Shown here: piece by piece, positions 16,918 through 26,649 of the stretch
Layout of the letters: each line of letters begins with the position of its first letter
How positions within the stretch are numbered: the first letter of the stretch is position 1
Assembly (NCBI GenBank): GCA_038142205.1
Contig: JAYQJO010000001.1
Location: forward strand, 1,488,001 to 1,552,000
Direction of reading: 5' to 3'
From: UBA7359 sp038142205
GTDB taxonomy: Bacteria > Pseudomonadota > Gammaproteobacteria > Eutrophobiales > Eutrophobiaceae
Length of the DNA: 64,000 bases
Notes under the pieces: generated by a model
The model's input: the letters and a program-made list of their open reading frames with translations, nothing else
What the model was told of the DNA's origin: nothing
The model's database searches: none
Position numbers and translations under genes: made by a program

Positions 16918-19182
16918 ATGTTAAATAAAGAACTCGAACTAACACTAAACAATGCATTTAGAGAAGCAAGAGAACTACGACATGAATTCATGACTGTAGA
17001 ACATCTTCTACTCGCATTACTTGATAATCCATCGGCATCACAGGTACTCAATGCATGTGGCGCAAACTTGAATAGTTTACACAAAGATCTGATTCGATTT
17101 ATTCAGGAAAACTCACCTATCATTGATGAAAACGATGATCGAGAAACACAACCGACACTAGGTTTCCAACGTGTATTACAACGTGCCGTTTTTCATGTCC
17201 AATCATCCGGGAAAAATGAAGTTAACGGTGCAAACGTTTTGATCGCGATCTTTGGCGAACGTGAGTCACACGCGGCTTACTTTTTAAGCCAACAAAATAT
17301 TGCTCGTTTGGATGCAGTCAACTTTTTATCTCATGGCATTGCCAAGATTGATGAAGAGAATGATGAACATTTTAATGAAATAGAAGAAGAAGAAGGTCGT
17401 CCGGAAGAAGCGGCAAAGAACCCACTTGAAGCTTATACCGATAATCTTAATGAACTGGCAAAACAAGGTAAAATTGATCCACTTATAGGTCGTCAAATAG
17501 AAGTGCAAAGGACTATTCAAATACTTTGTCGTCGCCGTAAAAATAACCCACTTTATGTTGGTGAAGCCGGCGTAGGTAAAACAGCTATTGCTGAAGGTCT
17601 TGCTAAAATGATTGTCGATGGCAAAGTACCTGATGTATTAATGGATAGTGTTATTTATTCACTCGATCTGGGTGCTTTACTTGCCGGTACAAAATATCGT
17701 GGTGATTTTGAAAAACGACTAAAAAGTCTTATTTCGGTATTAAAGAAAGAACCCAAGGCTGTTTTATTTATTGATGAGATACATACCATCATCGGTGCGG
17801 GCGCAACATCCGGCGGCGTTATGGATGCATCAAATATTATTAAACCGGTATTATCTTCCGGCGAATTAAAATGTATCGGTTCAACAACCTATCAGGAATA
17901 CCGTGGTATATTTGAAAAAGATCGCGCACTAGCAAGACGCTTTCAAAAAGTCGATGTAGAAGAACCTTCTATTGATGAAACAGTAAAAATTCTGGAAGGA
18001 TTAAAATCACGTTTCGAAGATCACCATCATATTCGGTTTACACATCAGGCATTACGTACTGCGGCTGAATTAACAGAACGTTATATTAATGATCGTCACT
18101 TGCCTGATAAAGCAATCGACATTATCGATGAAGCGGGTGCAGCACAACAGTTACTTCCTAGTTCGAAAAGAAAGAAAACTGTAGGTGTACATGATATTGA
18201 AAACATCATTGCTAAAATTGCGCGTATACCGGCAAAGAATGTCAGCACTTCTGATAAAGACGTGATTAAAAACCTTGAACGTAATTTAAAGATGGTTGTG
18301 TTTGGTCAGGATGAAGCGATTGATACATTATCTAACGCTATCAAGATGACACGCTCTGGGTTAGGTAATCCACATAAGCCAATTGGTAACTTTTTATTCG
18401 CCGGTCCGACCGGTGTGGGTAAAACTGAAGTAACGAAACAGCTGGCTATGCAAATGGGCGTTGAACTGGTTCGTTTTGATATGTCCGAATATATGGAACG
18501 GCATACTGTTTCAAGATTAATAGGTGCTCCTCCAGGCTATGTTGGATTCGATCAAGGCGGGTTATTAACAGAAGCCATCAATAAGCAACCACATTGCGTA
18601 TTGTTACTTGATGAAATTGAAAAAGCACATCCAGACGTTTTCAATCTATTATTACAAGTATTTGATCACGGTACATTAACCGATTCTAATGGACGCAAAA
18701 CGGATTTTCGAAATGTCATTATTGTCATGACAACGAATGCGGGCGCTGACCGTATGAGTCGTTCTTCGGTTGGTTTTACACAACAAGACCATGCTAGTGA
18801 TTCTATGGAAAGTATTAAACTCATGTTTAGTCCAGAATTTAGAAATCGTCTGGATGCCACTATTCAATTCAATGCACTAGATATGAGAACAATATCGAAT
18901 GTTGTTGATAAGTTCTTAATAGAACTTGAAGCACAACTTGATGAGAAAAAGGTCACTATTGAAGTGACTGAAGAAGCGCGAGAATGGTTAGCGACTCATG
19001 GTTATGACAAAGTCATGGGGGCACGACCAATGGCACGTTTAATTCAGGACAAAGTTAAACGACCTCTTGCTGAAGAATTATTGTTTGGCAAACTTGAACA
19101 CGGCGGTCACGTTATTGTTACGCTTGAAAACAATGAAATTAAACCCAAAATTCAGGAAGAAGAACTGGAAGGCGCAGTTTAA
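16918..19182 (+). CDS. clpA: ATP-dependent Clp protease ATP-binding subunit ClpA
   Basis: A 754-residue AAA+ unfoldase. I place the start at ATG 16918: it is preceded by AAAGGAAA and gives the family start MLNKELELTLN, whereas a longer reading from 16885 would run back into clpS. The N-domain binds ClpS. Walker A motifs are GEAGVGKT (first ring, about 213-220) and GPTGVGKT (second ring, about 495-502), with matching Walker B FIDEIH and LLDEIE. The ClpP-docking loop lies in the second module. It works with ClpP, not encoded here. Confidence 0.97.
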   Translation: MLNKELELTLNNAFREARELRHEFMTVEHLLLALLDNPSASQVLNACGANLNSLHKDLIRFIQENSPIIDENDDRETQPTLGFQRVLQRAVFHVQSSGKNEVNGANVLIAIFGERESHAAYFLSQQNIARLDAVNFLSHGIAKIDEENDEHFNEIEEEEGRPEEAAKNPLEAYTDNLNELAKQGKIDPLIGRQIEVQRTIQILCRRRKNNPLYVGEAGVGKTAIAEGLAKMIVDGKVPDVLMDSVIYSLDLGALLAGTKYRGDFEKRLKSLISVLKKEPKAVLFIDEIHTIIGAGATSGGVMDASNIIKPVLSSGELKCIGSTTYQEYRGIFEKDRALARRFQKVDVEEPSIDETVKILEGLKSRFEDHHHIRFTHQALRTAAELTERYINDRHLPDKAIDIIDEAGAAQQLLPSSKRKKTVGVHDIENIIAKIARIPAKNVSTSDKDVIKNLERNLKMVVFGQDEAIDTLSNAIKMTRSGLGNPHKPIGNFLFAGPTGVGKTEVTKQLAMQMGVELVRFDMSEYMERHTVSRLIGAPPGYVGFDQGGLLTEAINKQPHCVLLLDEIEKAHPDVFNLLLQVFDHGTLTDSNGRKTDFRNVIIVMTTNAGADRMSRSSVGFTQQDHASDSMESIKLMFSPEFRNRLDATIQFNALDMRTISNVVDKFLIELEAQLDEKKVTIEVTEEAREWLATHGYDKVMGARPMARLIQDKVKRPLAEELLFGKLEHGGHVIVTLENNEIKPKIQEEELEGAV

Positions 19183-19436
19183 CTAATCAAGTAATATAGG
19201 GGCGATTTTATTTCGCCCCACAGCTCTAGATCAGCAGCATTAATTAAAGCCCTAGGTTCTACCTGTTCAGCTTTTTGCATTGTTGCAACACCAATGCTTA
19301 CGGTCAGAATATTAAAGATGCTTGATGCTTCATGTCGAATAGCCAATCGCCTGATGTTAACAAAAAAGTTCTCAGCCAGTTTTATCGCGTTTTCATTATC
19401 CGTATGCGGCAATAAGGCTCTGTTATCAAAAAATTG
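19183..19436 (-). pseudogene. Relic of a GGDEF (diguanylate cyclase) protein, C-terminal part
   Basis: Minus-strand reading gives LLPHTDNENAIKLAENFFVNIRRL and then ILTVSIGVAT and a final LINAADLELWGE, the last third of a GGDEF domain (ALLLPxT..ENA, then VTVSIGVA, then ADxALYxAK). The catalytic GGDEF motif is missing: the upstream residues FFDNRA sit where GGDEFA should be. The final ALYxAK is degraded to LELWGE. There is no start codon context. It is sandwiched between clpA and argA and is almost certainly non-functional. Confidence 0.7.
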
Positions 19437-19642
19437 ATTTTCTGACCAAAAACTAAATTATCAACGTAACTAAATATTTTCCCGCCTGCGGATTAAAAGC
19501 ACTAATTACTCGGGTATGATGGATAAAAAACAACGCAATCTACTGCAATCTCAAGAATGGCTCCGAATGAGAATGACGAACGTTATTATCAATTCTTATT
19601 TGTGACACTGATTTAAGTAATTTAAAAGCAAATACTTTAAAT

Positions 19643-20965
19643 TCAGCTTATTTTTTTAATTAGCGCTTTTGAATTTCGTTGAAAATTATAAATATCTTGT
19701 TTTTCTACGGGTAATGATTCAATCGTTATTTCAGAAAAACCTTTTTCAATAAACCAATGCTCAGTTTGGGTTGTTAATACAAATATTTTTTTTGTATTAT
19801 TTTTTACAGCAATAGACTCAATAAATTTAAATAATAATTCTCCCTTTCCCTGATGTTGATATTCAGGGTGAACAGCCATGCACGCTAGTTCCATCACATT
19901 ATCATGTTCATAATGATGTAATGCAGCACAAGCAATAACACTGCCATCACGCAGCAAAACAAGATAGTCATCAATCTCGGCTTCTATCTTTTCTCTTGAG
20001 CGTTTAACCAGTACACCTTGTTTTTCCAAAGGTTCAATTAAGTCAAGTATTCCAGCAATATCATGCACAGTTGCCTGATTAACTGAATCAAATGGTGCAC
20101 GACTTAACAAGGTACCAATCCCATCACGCGTAAACAGTTCTTGTAAAAGATTGCCATCAGTATTCTGATCTATATAGTGCACTCGTCTAACGCCTGCTTC
20201 ACAAGCTTTTATGCCTAATGCTAAAGCTGTAGATGGTGTTTCATCAATTTGATGTGCTGTTTCCGGATTTAATTTTTCTTTTGCCTCATCGCAGGTTATT
20301 TGCCTTACAATTTTTCCATTCTCATCTTTTACGATGGATGTGTTATTCAACATAATCAATTTTTCAGCATCCAGTTCGATCGCAAGTTGTGCAGCGACTT
20401 CTATTGAACTCAAATTAAATACTTCACCTGTAACGGAATAGCCCAATGGAGACACAAGTACAATCTCCCCTGCATCAAGTCGGGTATTGATTGTTTCTTT
20501 TTCTATGCTTCTTACTTTTCCGGTTAGATCCAGATCAACACCATTAACGACACCATAAGGCCTACCAGTAACATAATTGCCTGATGCAACTTTTACTGAT
20601 GATTCCGCCATAGTTGATTTAGGCAGTCCCATTGATAACAGTGCTTCAATCTGAATTTTTATATCACCTACCGCCTGTTTAACACTACTAATAGAAGCCT
20701 CATCAGTTACACGTAAGACACCACAATATTCTGGCGTAACATTTCTTTCTTTTAATAATCTATCTATCTGCGGTCTGGCACCAAAGACTATGACAAGTTT
20801 AATTGCCAGACTATTTAACAATGCTAGATCATGTATTAAATGTGTAAAACTATCAGACGCAACAACATCACCACCAATTTGCAAAACAAAAGTTTTGCGC
20901 GAGTGTGCATGTATATACGGTGCAGCGTCTCTAAAGCACTTTACAAAAGCGTTTTTATCATCCAT
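19643..20965 (-). CDS. argA: Amino-acid N-acetyltransferase (N-acetylglutamate synthase)
   Basis: A 440-residue bifunctional-architecture protein. The N-terminal amino-acid-kinase-like domain (about 1-285; RKTFVLQIGGDVVAS, VFGARPQID) binds arginine for feedback control. The C-terminal GNAT acetyltransferase domain (about 295-440) carries ACMAVHPEYQHQGKGELLF, the acetyl-CoA loop. It makes N-acetylglutamate, the first step of arginine synthesis. The length matches the gammaproteobacterial ArgA. Its 5' side carries a relic of argE. Confidence 0.96.
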   Translation of the reverse strand: MDDKNAFVKCFRDAAPYIHAHSRKTFVLQIGGDVVASDSFTHLIHDLALLNSLAIKLVIVFGARPQIDRLLKERNVTPEYCGVLRVTDEASISSVKQAVGDIKIQIEALLSMGLPKSTMAESSVKVASGNYVTGRPYGVVNGVDLDLTGKVRSIEKETINTRLDAGEIVLVSPLGYSVTGEVFNLSSIEVAAQLAIELDAEKLIMLNNTSIVKDENGKIVRQITCDEAKEKLNPETAHQIDETPSTALALGIKACEAGVRRVHYIDQNTDGNLLQELFTRDGIGTLLSRAPFDSVNQATVHDIAGILDLIEPLEKQGVLVKRSREKIEAEIDDYLVLLRDGSVIACAALHHYEHDNVMELACMAVHPEYQHQGKGELLFKFIESIAVKNNTKKIFVLTTQTEHWFIEKGFSEITIESLPVEKQDIYNFQRNSKALIKKIS

Positions 20966-20973
20966 TTATTTAA

Positions 20974-21070
20974 CTCACAAAAATCATTAAGCATTATTGA
21001 CAAAAAATTAATTATCGGTTCAATTTTATCTATTTGTAAATATCCGTTCGGTTAATGCGCTACGTCAATA
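20974..21070 (-). pseudogene. Relic of argE C-terminus, duplicate of the intact argE
   Basis: This segment aligns without gaps to 23056-23152, the 3' end of the intact argE, with about 80 of 97 positions identical by eye. Translated on the minus strand it reads DVAH-stop-PNGYLQIDKIEPIINFLS, against DVAHQPNEFLQIDRIEPMINILS in ArgE. The CAA codon for Gln has become TAA. Weaker similarity may continue to about 21110. The relic lies directly upstream of argA, suggesting an ancestral argE-argA tandem from which one copy decayed. Confidence 0.85.
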
Positions 21071-21263
21071 CTACAAACACGGAGAATTGTAACCTGTCAG
21101 CACCATATAGACCAAATATCCTGATTGCTTTAGAAACACTTTTAGTCCATCTTGAGCTCAAGAAAAATTATGGTGGCAAAGAATAAAAAATTGAAAAGCC
21201 TTGATTAATTATGAAGTTAAATATATTGCTTACAATTGGATTATAAATATATCTTTTATACTA

Positions 21264-22058
21264 ATGCTTAATCATCAAGTTTACATTGATACTGACAATG
21301 CCATGTCTTCTTCCAAAGGAGATGTGGATGACGGTTTTGCAGTCGCAGCAATGTTATGTTCGCAACTTACCGTTTTAGGAATCAGCAGTATCTCAGGAAA
21401 TACTGATGCTTTCTCTGCGTATGAGAACAACAAACTGTTAACTGACATTACAGCCTATAAAGGGCCGCTTTTTTGTGGAGAGAGAGACAGTAAAGATTTA
21501 GTAAGTTTTATGTGTAAACACCCAGGTGCTAAAATGGTCGCGTTAGGGCCTATGACCAATATCGCAAGCGCCTTGCAAAGTGGTGCTCAATTTTCAGAAC
21601 TCATTATTGTTGGGGGAAACAGTACATCAAAAGGTTTCCTCGAACCCATCTGGCCCATGGAGTTTAATTTATGCAAAGATAAAAAATCCTGGAGACAAGT
21701 ATTTCATTCAGATGTTGTAATTACAATTATTCCTTTAAATCAGGCAAAAAGATTAAGATTCACTCCAAAAAAACTATTCGACATAAATAGCTCTGAAATA
21801 GGAAAATTTCTAGGCGTTCATAGTCACCGTTGGTTAGTAAGAAATAGAATTGTCAAAGCACGCAATTGGTTTCCCATTTGGGATTTAGTAGCAGCTATGT
21901 ATTCGATAAACCCAGCTGATTTTAAAGTTCAGGAGGCAAGTGCGCGCTTAAATAACAGAGGTTATTTACGATTTAATAATGGGCATCGACCAATTCGTAT
22001 GATAAATGACTTTAACCCCGAACTAGTCTGGAAAAATTTTTGTAATTTACTTTCCTAA
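21264..22058 (+). CDS. Nucleoside hydrolase family protein
   Basis: A 264-residue protein of the inosine-uridine nucleoside hydrolase fold. The N-terminal VYIDTDNA...GDVDDGFAVAAML contains the Asp cluster that binds Ca2+ and ribose, and MVALGPMTNIASAL and IIVGGNST are further family blocks. The ATG at 21264 gives the expected start just before YIDTDN; the TTG at 21201 would add 21 unrelated residues. The loop between the Asp motifs is longer than in classical enzymes and the protein is shorter than the usual ~310 residues, so the substrate may differ. Confidence 0.8.
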   Translation: MLNHQVYIDTDNAMSSSKGDVDDGFAVAAMLCSQLTVLGISSISGNTDAFSAYENNKLLTDITAYKGPLFCGERDSKDLVSFMCKHPGAKMVALGPMTNIASALQSGAQFSELIIVGGNSTSKGFLEPIWPMEFNLCKDKKSWRQVFHSDVVITIIPLNQAKRLRFTPKKLFDINSSEIGKFLGVHSHRWLVRNRIVKARNWFPIWDLVAAMYSINPADFKVQEASARLNNRGYLRFNNGHRPIRMINDFNPELVWKNFCNLLS

Positions 22059-22583
22059 AAGACTTTTCTTTAATTCTTTAGTCGGCGGATGATCTCCAAT
22101 AAATGTGGATAGAAGAACTTTGCTGAACTTTTGTGATTTACATTTAAAAGTCGAGTTATTATTTTTTAGGATATTGCAGGAGTTTGGCGTGAATTCATAT
22201 TTAATTTTATCTCCTGACCTAATAGTAGATTGGCTATCGTAAAAATCATTTATTTCTTCCGCTATATCCGTGCAACTTTCTTTACAATTATCATCGATAG
22301 ATTTCTTCCAGCCCTTTTGCATATCACTTTTAACAATCTCTTTATAAAGATACTCAAGTAATATTACAGCGCCATTATTTTTAAGCTCTACCTTGTCTTC
22401 ATTTGAATATAAAGCAGCAGAGTAAATTTTAATTCCGAACCAACCTGCTTTTCTTATCCCTTCTCCCTTTTTCTTAAGCATAGTTTCACCGAATTGAATT
22501 TCTGCCGGATAATCCAACTTTGGACTGGCAAAAGTGTAAAAACTGGGAATTAAAAGTAGAATTAAAATGATTGCTCTATACAT
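22047..22583 (-). CDS. Periplasmic chalcone-isomerase-like protein
   Basis: About 178 residues with a signal peptide (MYRAIILILLLIPSFYTFA). I use the ATG at 22583; the one at 22619 would overlap the divergent gene. The mature part has KKGEGIRKAGWFGIKIYSAALY, typical of the bacterial chalcone isomerase-like domain, and a basic VKSDMQKGWKKSI helix. These exported proteins lack the plant enzyme's catalytic residues and may bind fatty acids; the role is unknown. Two Cys pairs (CKESC; SCNI/FKC) could form disulphides. Confidence 0.75.
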   Translation of the reverse strand: MYRAIILILLLIPSFYTFASPKLDYPAEIQFGETMLKKKGEGIRKAGWFGIKIYSAALYSNEDKVELKNNGAVILLEYLYKEIVKSDMQKGWKKSIDDNCKESCTDIAEEINDFYDSQSTIRSGDKIKYEFTPNSCNILKNNNSTFKCKSQKFSKVLLSTFIGDHPPTKELKKSLLGK

Positions 22584-22618
22584 GGTAAATATTTGATCAT
22601 TAAAATCGAGAGAATGCA

Positions 22619-23068
22619 ATGCGTCAGTGGAAAAATAACCTCACCCTGATTCTCAGGGTTCTATTTATAATATTAATGCTTGCAACAGGTATCGGGAAGC
22701 TTCTCGATATTCCGGGATTTGCTAAAGTTATTGAGGCCTATCAAATAGGCCTTTCAAGTTATTTTGCCATTGCTATTGGCTTTTCTCTGGCTATGTTTGA
22801 ATTTCAACTGGGTGTCCATTTAATTCGTAAACCCGAATCGGTTCTTTCGGGCTTTTTACTGACGTTTATGCACCTCGGTTACACGGCGCTTGCAATTATC
22901 ACTTTAGCTCGTGGCATTCCCATTGAGAATTGCGGATGTTTTGGCGTCTTTTTAGCAAGGCCAATGACGATCCAAACAATATTTGAAGACTTATTCCTCG
23001 TTCTGCTATCAGCATTGTTTTGGTATTTACTTAAGCTGCAAGCAAACTCCTATTCCTCACAAAAATGA
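22619..23068 (+). CDS. MauE/DoxX-family membrane protein
   Basis: A 149-residue membrane protein with four hydrophobic helices. The first helix LMLATGIGKLLDIPGF and the CGCF motif in IENCGCFG (about 99-106) are typical of the MauE/DoxX-like group; in MauE the cysteines are tied to disulphide or quinoprotein maturation. Most such genes lie beside a thiol or quinoprotein system, but here the neighbours are a chalcone-isomerase-like gene and argE. The last 19 bases overlap the convergent argE. Confidence 0.75.
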   Translation: MRQWKNNLTLILRVLFIILMLATGIGKLLDIPGFAKVIEAYQIGLSSYFAIAIGFSLAMFEFQLGVHLIRKPESVLSGFLLTFMHLGYTALAIITLARGIPIENCGCFGVFLARPMTIQTIFEDLFLVLLSALFWYLLKLQANSYSSQK

Positions 23069-24213
23069 AGTAGCATTTTTGATAAAATATTAATCATCGG
23101 TTCAATTCTGTCTATTTGTAAAAATTCATTTGGTTGATGTGCAACGTCAATATCACCGGGACCCAGAATAACCGTTTCTATGCCCATATCATTATAAAAA
23201 GGCCCTTCCGTTCCGAAAGCAACACACTCAGAACGATGTTGTGTCAGCTCTTCGCTTAAAGCAATTATCTCACTGTCTCTGGCTGTCTGCATTGGAGGAA
23301 TGCCATTAAATAAATTATTAAACTCTACCTTCAGTCCACTTGAAGCTAGCGTTAGTTTCACTCTATTTCTTAATTGTTCACTCAACTCTTCTAACTTCAT
23401 CCCCGGTAGCATTCTCAAATCCAGTGACAATTCACAGTTAGCACAAATACGATTAGGGCTATCACCGCCATGTATTCGACCAAAGTTCATTGTTGGTACA
23501 GGCAGTTTGAAATCTTTGTTCGTAAATTCAGCCTGCAATTCATTACGCCATTCTCGTAAAGAAGAAATAACATCATGCATACCTTCAAGAGCACTGTTAC
23601 CGAAAGTGGGATCACTGGAATGACCTGAACGCCCGTGTATCTGAATCGTTTCGATAATAATACCTTTATGTGAATGAATCGGCTTTAAGCCTGTCGGCTC
23701 GCCAATAATGCAATAACGCCCAGAAACTTTATTATTTTGTTGTATCAGTCTTGCACCCAACATCGTGCTTTCTTCATCTGCTGTTGCAACAACAGTAATA
23801 GGCGCAGAAAACTTTGTATCAGCCAACCTTTCCAAGGTTTCCAATATGATTGGAAAAAAGCTTTTCATGTCCGCCGTACCTAAACCGTAATAACAACCCT
23901 CTTTTTTTGTTAAAGAAAATGGATCGGTATCCCAACCATTCAAATCATAAGGTACAGTATCGGTATGACCAGACAAGACTAAACCACTATTACCACCGCT
24001 TTTATTTTCTCCTCGTTTTGCAATGAGGTTACATTTTTCAGGACTGTTACTGACAGGCATAATTTCACAATCAAAACCGAGCGCATCGAACCAATTCGCT
24101 AGTACATCAATGACATTCCGGTTACTCATATCATGTGCAGAGTCGATACTGCTGACCGATGGCAGGCGAATCAATTCAGCAAAACAGTCTTCAAATTCAG
24201 GGATTTTTCTCAT
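23050..24213 (-). CDS. argE: Acetylornithine deacetylase
   Basis: A 387-residue M20 metallopeptidase-family enzyme. Metal-site motifs are LSGHTDTVP (about 80-88), GLGTADMKSFF (about 111-121), ATADEESTM (about 143-151) and IGEPTGLKP (about 167-175), with the C-terminal VAHQPNEFL. It removes acetate from N-acetylornithine in arginine synthesis. The 3' end is duplicated as a relic beside argA about 2 kb away. Tail-to-tail with the MauE-like gene, with a short overlap. Confidence 0.95.
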   Translation of the reverse strand: MRKIPEFEDCFAELIRLPSVSSIDSAHDMSNRNVIDVLANWFDALGFDCEIMPVSNSPEKCNLIAKRGENKSGGNSGLVLSGHTDTVPYDLNGWDTDPFSLTKKEGCYYGLGTADMKSFFPIILETLERLADTKFSAPITVVATADEESTMLGARLIQQNNKVSGRYCIIGEPTGLKPIHSHKGIIIETIQIHGRSGHSSDPTFGNSALEGMHDVISSLREWRNELQAEFTNKDFKLPVPTMNFGRIHGGDSPNRICANCELSLDLRMLPGMKLEELSEQLRNRVKLTLASSGLKVEFNNLFNGIPPMQTARDSEIIALSEELTQHRSECVAFGTEGPFYNDMGIETVILGPGDIDVAHQPNEFLQIDRIEPMINILSKMLLHFCEE

Positions 24214-24298
24214 TTTATTATCTTATTTATCTTTATATGGCTACTGGCCTCATGTATTCTATCGCACCTTTGCTAACTGACTGAAATGTAATTTATAA

Positions 24299-25978
24299 AT
24301 GGCTAATAAACTGAACAAATACTCATCTATTATCACCCAGCAAAAATCCCAAGGCGCTTCTCAAGCCATGCTTTATGGTACAGGTATGACAGAAGCCGAT
24401 ATGGATAAAGCCCAGATCGGTATTTCCAGCGTCTGGTATGAAGGTAATACCTGTAATATGCATTTGAATGAGCTGGCCGCCAAGGTCAAGGAAGGCGTCA
24501 GCAAGGCCGGGCTCGTTGCCATGCGCTTTAACACCATCGGTGTCAGTGATGGTATTTCCAATGGCACAGATGGCATGAGTTACTCATTACAGTCACGCGA
24601 CATCATTGCAGACTCGATAGAAACTGTTATGTCAGCACAATGGTATGATGCCAATATCTCTATTCCCGGCTGCGATAAAAATATGCGCGGTTGTATCATG
24701 GCAATGGGACGTTTGAATAGACCATCAATTATGATCTACGGTGGCACTATCAAACCAGGACATCACAAAGAACAAAAGCTGGATATCATCTCTGCATTTC
24801 AGGCTTATGGTGAATATATCGCGGGCAGTATTGATGATGATGAGCGCATGGAAGTTGTGAAGAAATCTTGTCCTGGCCCAGGCGCATGCGGTGGTATGTA
24901 TACGGCTAATACCATGGCCTCTGCAATCGAAGCATTAGGTATGTCACTACCTTATTCTTCCTGCACTCCGGCAGTTGCTCCCGGTAAGGAAGAAGAATGT
25001 TTAAGAGCAGGTGAAGCAATTAAAAACTTGCTTGAAAAAGATATTAAGCCACGCGATATCATGACACGTGAAGCATTTGAAAATGCCATGGTCATTATTA
25101 TTGCACTTGGCGGTTCGACCAATGCCGTACTACATTTAATCGCTATGGCTCGAGCCGTTGATGTTGAGCTGGGCATAGATGATTTTCAAGCTGTTAGCGA
25201 CCGCATTCCTTTTATTGCCGACTTAAAACCCAGTGGCCAGTATGTCATGGAAGATTTGCATAACATTGGCGGTGTACCGGCAGTGATGAAATATTTATTA
25301 GAACAAGGCTTAATCAATGGCGACTGCTTGACTGTTACTGGCAAAACAATAAAAGAAAACCTGGCTGATGTTCCTGGTTTGAAAGAAGGCCAGGAAATTA
25401 TTACGCCGCTGGATAAACCGATTAAAGATTCAGGTCATATTCGAATTCTAAAAGGCAACTTCGCGCCGGAAGGTTCCGTTGCTAAGATAACCGGTAAAGA
25501 AGGTTTAACCTTCTCTGGTCCTGCGAGCGTGTTTGATTCAGAAGAAGACATGATTAAGGCATTGGAAGAAAATAAAATTGAAAAAGGCAGTGTCATTATC
25601 ATTCGCTACGAAGGACCCAAAGGAGGCCCCGGAATGCCGGAAATGTTAAAACCCACATCTGCAGTAATGGGAGCTGGTTTGGGTAAAGACGTTGCCATGA
25701 TCACAGACGGTCGGTTCTCTGGCGGCTCGCATGGTTTTATCATTGGTCATGTTGCACCAGAAGCACAGGATGGTGGCCCGATAGCACTGGTTAAAGATGG
25801 TGACACTATTATTATTGATGCGACTAAAAACTCGATTGATGTTGATATAACTGATGACGAAATGGCGAAGCGTAAAAGTGAATGGACCATGCCCGCTTAT
25901 AAAGCAGTACGAGGAACCCTTTATAAATATATCAAGAATGTGAAGTCAGCATCAGAAGGTTGTGTAACTGACGAATAA
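24299..25978 (+). CDS. ilvD: Dihydroxy-acid dehydratase
   Basis: A 559-residue IlvD. Cys-containing cluster motifs are present: PGCDKNMRG (about 119-127) and CPGPGACGGMYTANTM (about 191-206); GRFSGGSHGFIIGH near residue 470 is the conserved C-terminal substrate loop. It dehydrates dihydroxy-isovalerate and its methylvalerate homologue in branched-chain amino acid synthesis, using an Fe-S cluster. The length fits the bacterial form. It is a single gene, transcribed away from argE. Confidence 0.97.
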   Translation: MANKLNKYSSIITQQKSQGASQAMLYGTGMTEADMDKAQIGISSVWYEGNTCNMHLNELAAKVKEGVSKAGLVAMRFNTIGVSDGISNGTDGMSYSLQSRDIIADSIETVMSAQWYDANISIPGCDKNMRGCIMAMGRLNRPSIMIYGGTIKPGHHKEQKLDIISAFQAYGEYIAGSIDDDERMEVVKKSCPGPGACGGMYTANTMASAIEALGMSLPYSSCTPAVAPGKEEECLRAGEAIKNLLEKDIKPRDIMTREAFENAMVIIIALGGSTNAVLHLIAMARAVDVELGIDDFQAVSDRIPFIADLKPSGQYVMEDLHNIGGVPAVMKYLLEQGLINGDCLTVTGKTIKENLADVPGLKEGQEIITPLDKPIKDSGHIRILKGNFAPEGSVAKITGKEGLTFSGPASVFDSEEDMIKALEENKIEKGSVIIIRYEGPKGGPGMPEMLKPTSAVMGAGLGKDVAMITDGRFSGGSHGFIIGHVAPEAQDGGPIALVKDGDTIIIDATKNSIDVDITDDEMAKRKSEWTMPAYKAVRGTLYKYIKNVKSASEGCVTDE

Positions 25979-25989
25979 TTTCGAAGCGC

Positions 25990-26544
25990 TCATGTAACAT
26001 GCTGCATTATGATGCGTTTTAATACTTTTATATTTCTTTGCACGTCTGGTAACCATGGGTTGACTTTCAATGCCTTCTGAAAGGCATTAAGTGCCAGATG
26101 GAACTCTTGTAATTCCAGATAACACAAACCACGTCCGGATAGTGCGCCGAAATGGCGTGGTTCCAGTTTCACTGTTTCTGCAATATCAGCAAGTGATGCA
26201 TGATAGTCGCCTATTAGATAATAAACCGTTGCCCGTTTGTTCCAGCCTTCTGCAAAATCAGGCGCGAGCTCGATCACTTGATTAAAATATTCAAGTGCAG
26301 ATTGAGAATCCTGGTTTCGCATGGCCATATTGCCTTTGATATAAAGCGCATTTATTTCATCGCTATCGTGCACGGCCCAAATCTCCCAAATAGCCGCAGA
26401 TAAAAACTGCGCCTGATTTAGGCTAGAAATACTCTTCAACTTAACAAATAAAACCTCAAGACGCGGGTCATTCTGATCGGCATGCGCAATAGTCGCAACC
26501 AAGGCTGTAGAAACAATCAGTAAAATAGTAAAAATTATTTTCAT
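25990..26544 (-). CDS. Secreted tetratricopeptide-repeat protein
   Basis: About 184 residues from the ATG at 26544, which gives a clean signal peptide (MKIIFTILLIVSTALVATIAHA); the ATG at 26574 would add ten residues in front of it. The mature part contains at least three TPR units (from about residue 65: ALYIKGNMAMRNQD..ALEYFNQVIELAPDFAEGWNKRATVYYLIGDY, then LEPRHFGALSGRGLCY). Probably a periplasmic protein-protein adaptor of unknown partner. Convergent with ilvD. Confidence 0.85.
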   Translation of the reverse strand: MKIIFTILLIVSTALVATIAHADQNDPRLEVLFVKLKSISSLNQAQFLSAAIWEIWAVHDSDEINALYIKGNMAMRNQDSQSALEYFNQVIELAPDFAEGWNKRATVYYLIGDYHASLADIAETVKLEPRHFGALSGRGLCYLELQEFHLALNAFQKALKVNPWLPDVQRNIKVLKRIIMQHVT

Positions 26545-26649
26545 CGGAATACTTAAATATGGTCCATAAAACAACCAGATTCAAGTACGGATAAAAGTTT
26601 ATTCATATCATTTAGCGAACACGAGCTTGCTATCATGAAATAGAAAAAA

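Noticed and set aside
21055..21186. 43-codon plus-strand ORF (MRYVNTTN...) ahead of the nucleoside hydrolase
   Set aside because: Starts inside the antisense argE relic, has no ribosome site and no recognisable family.
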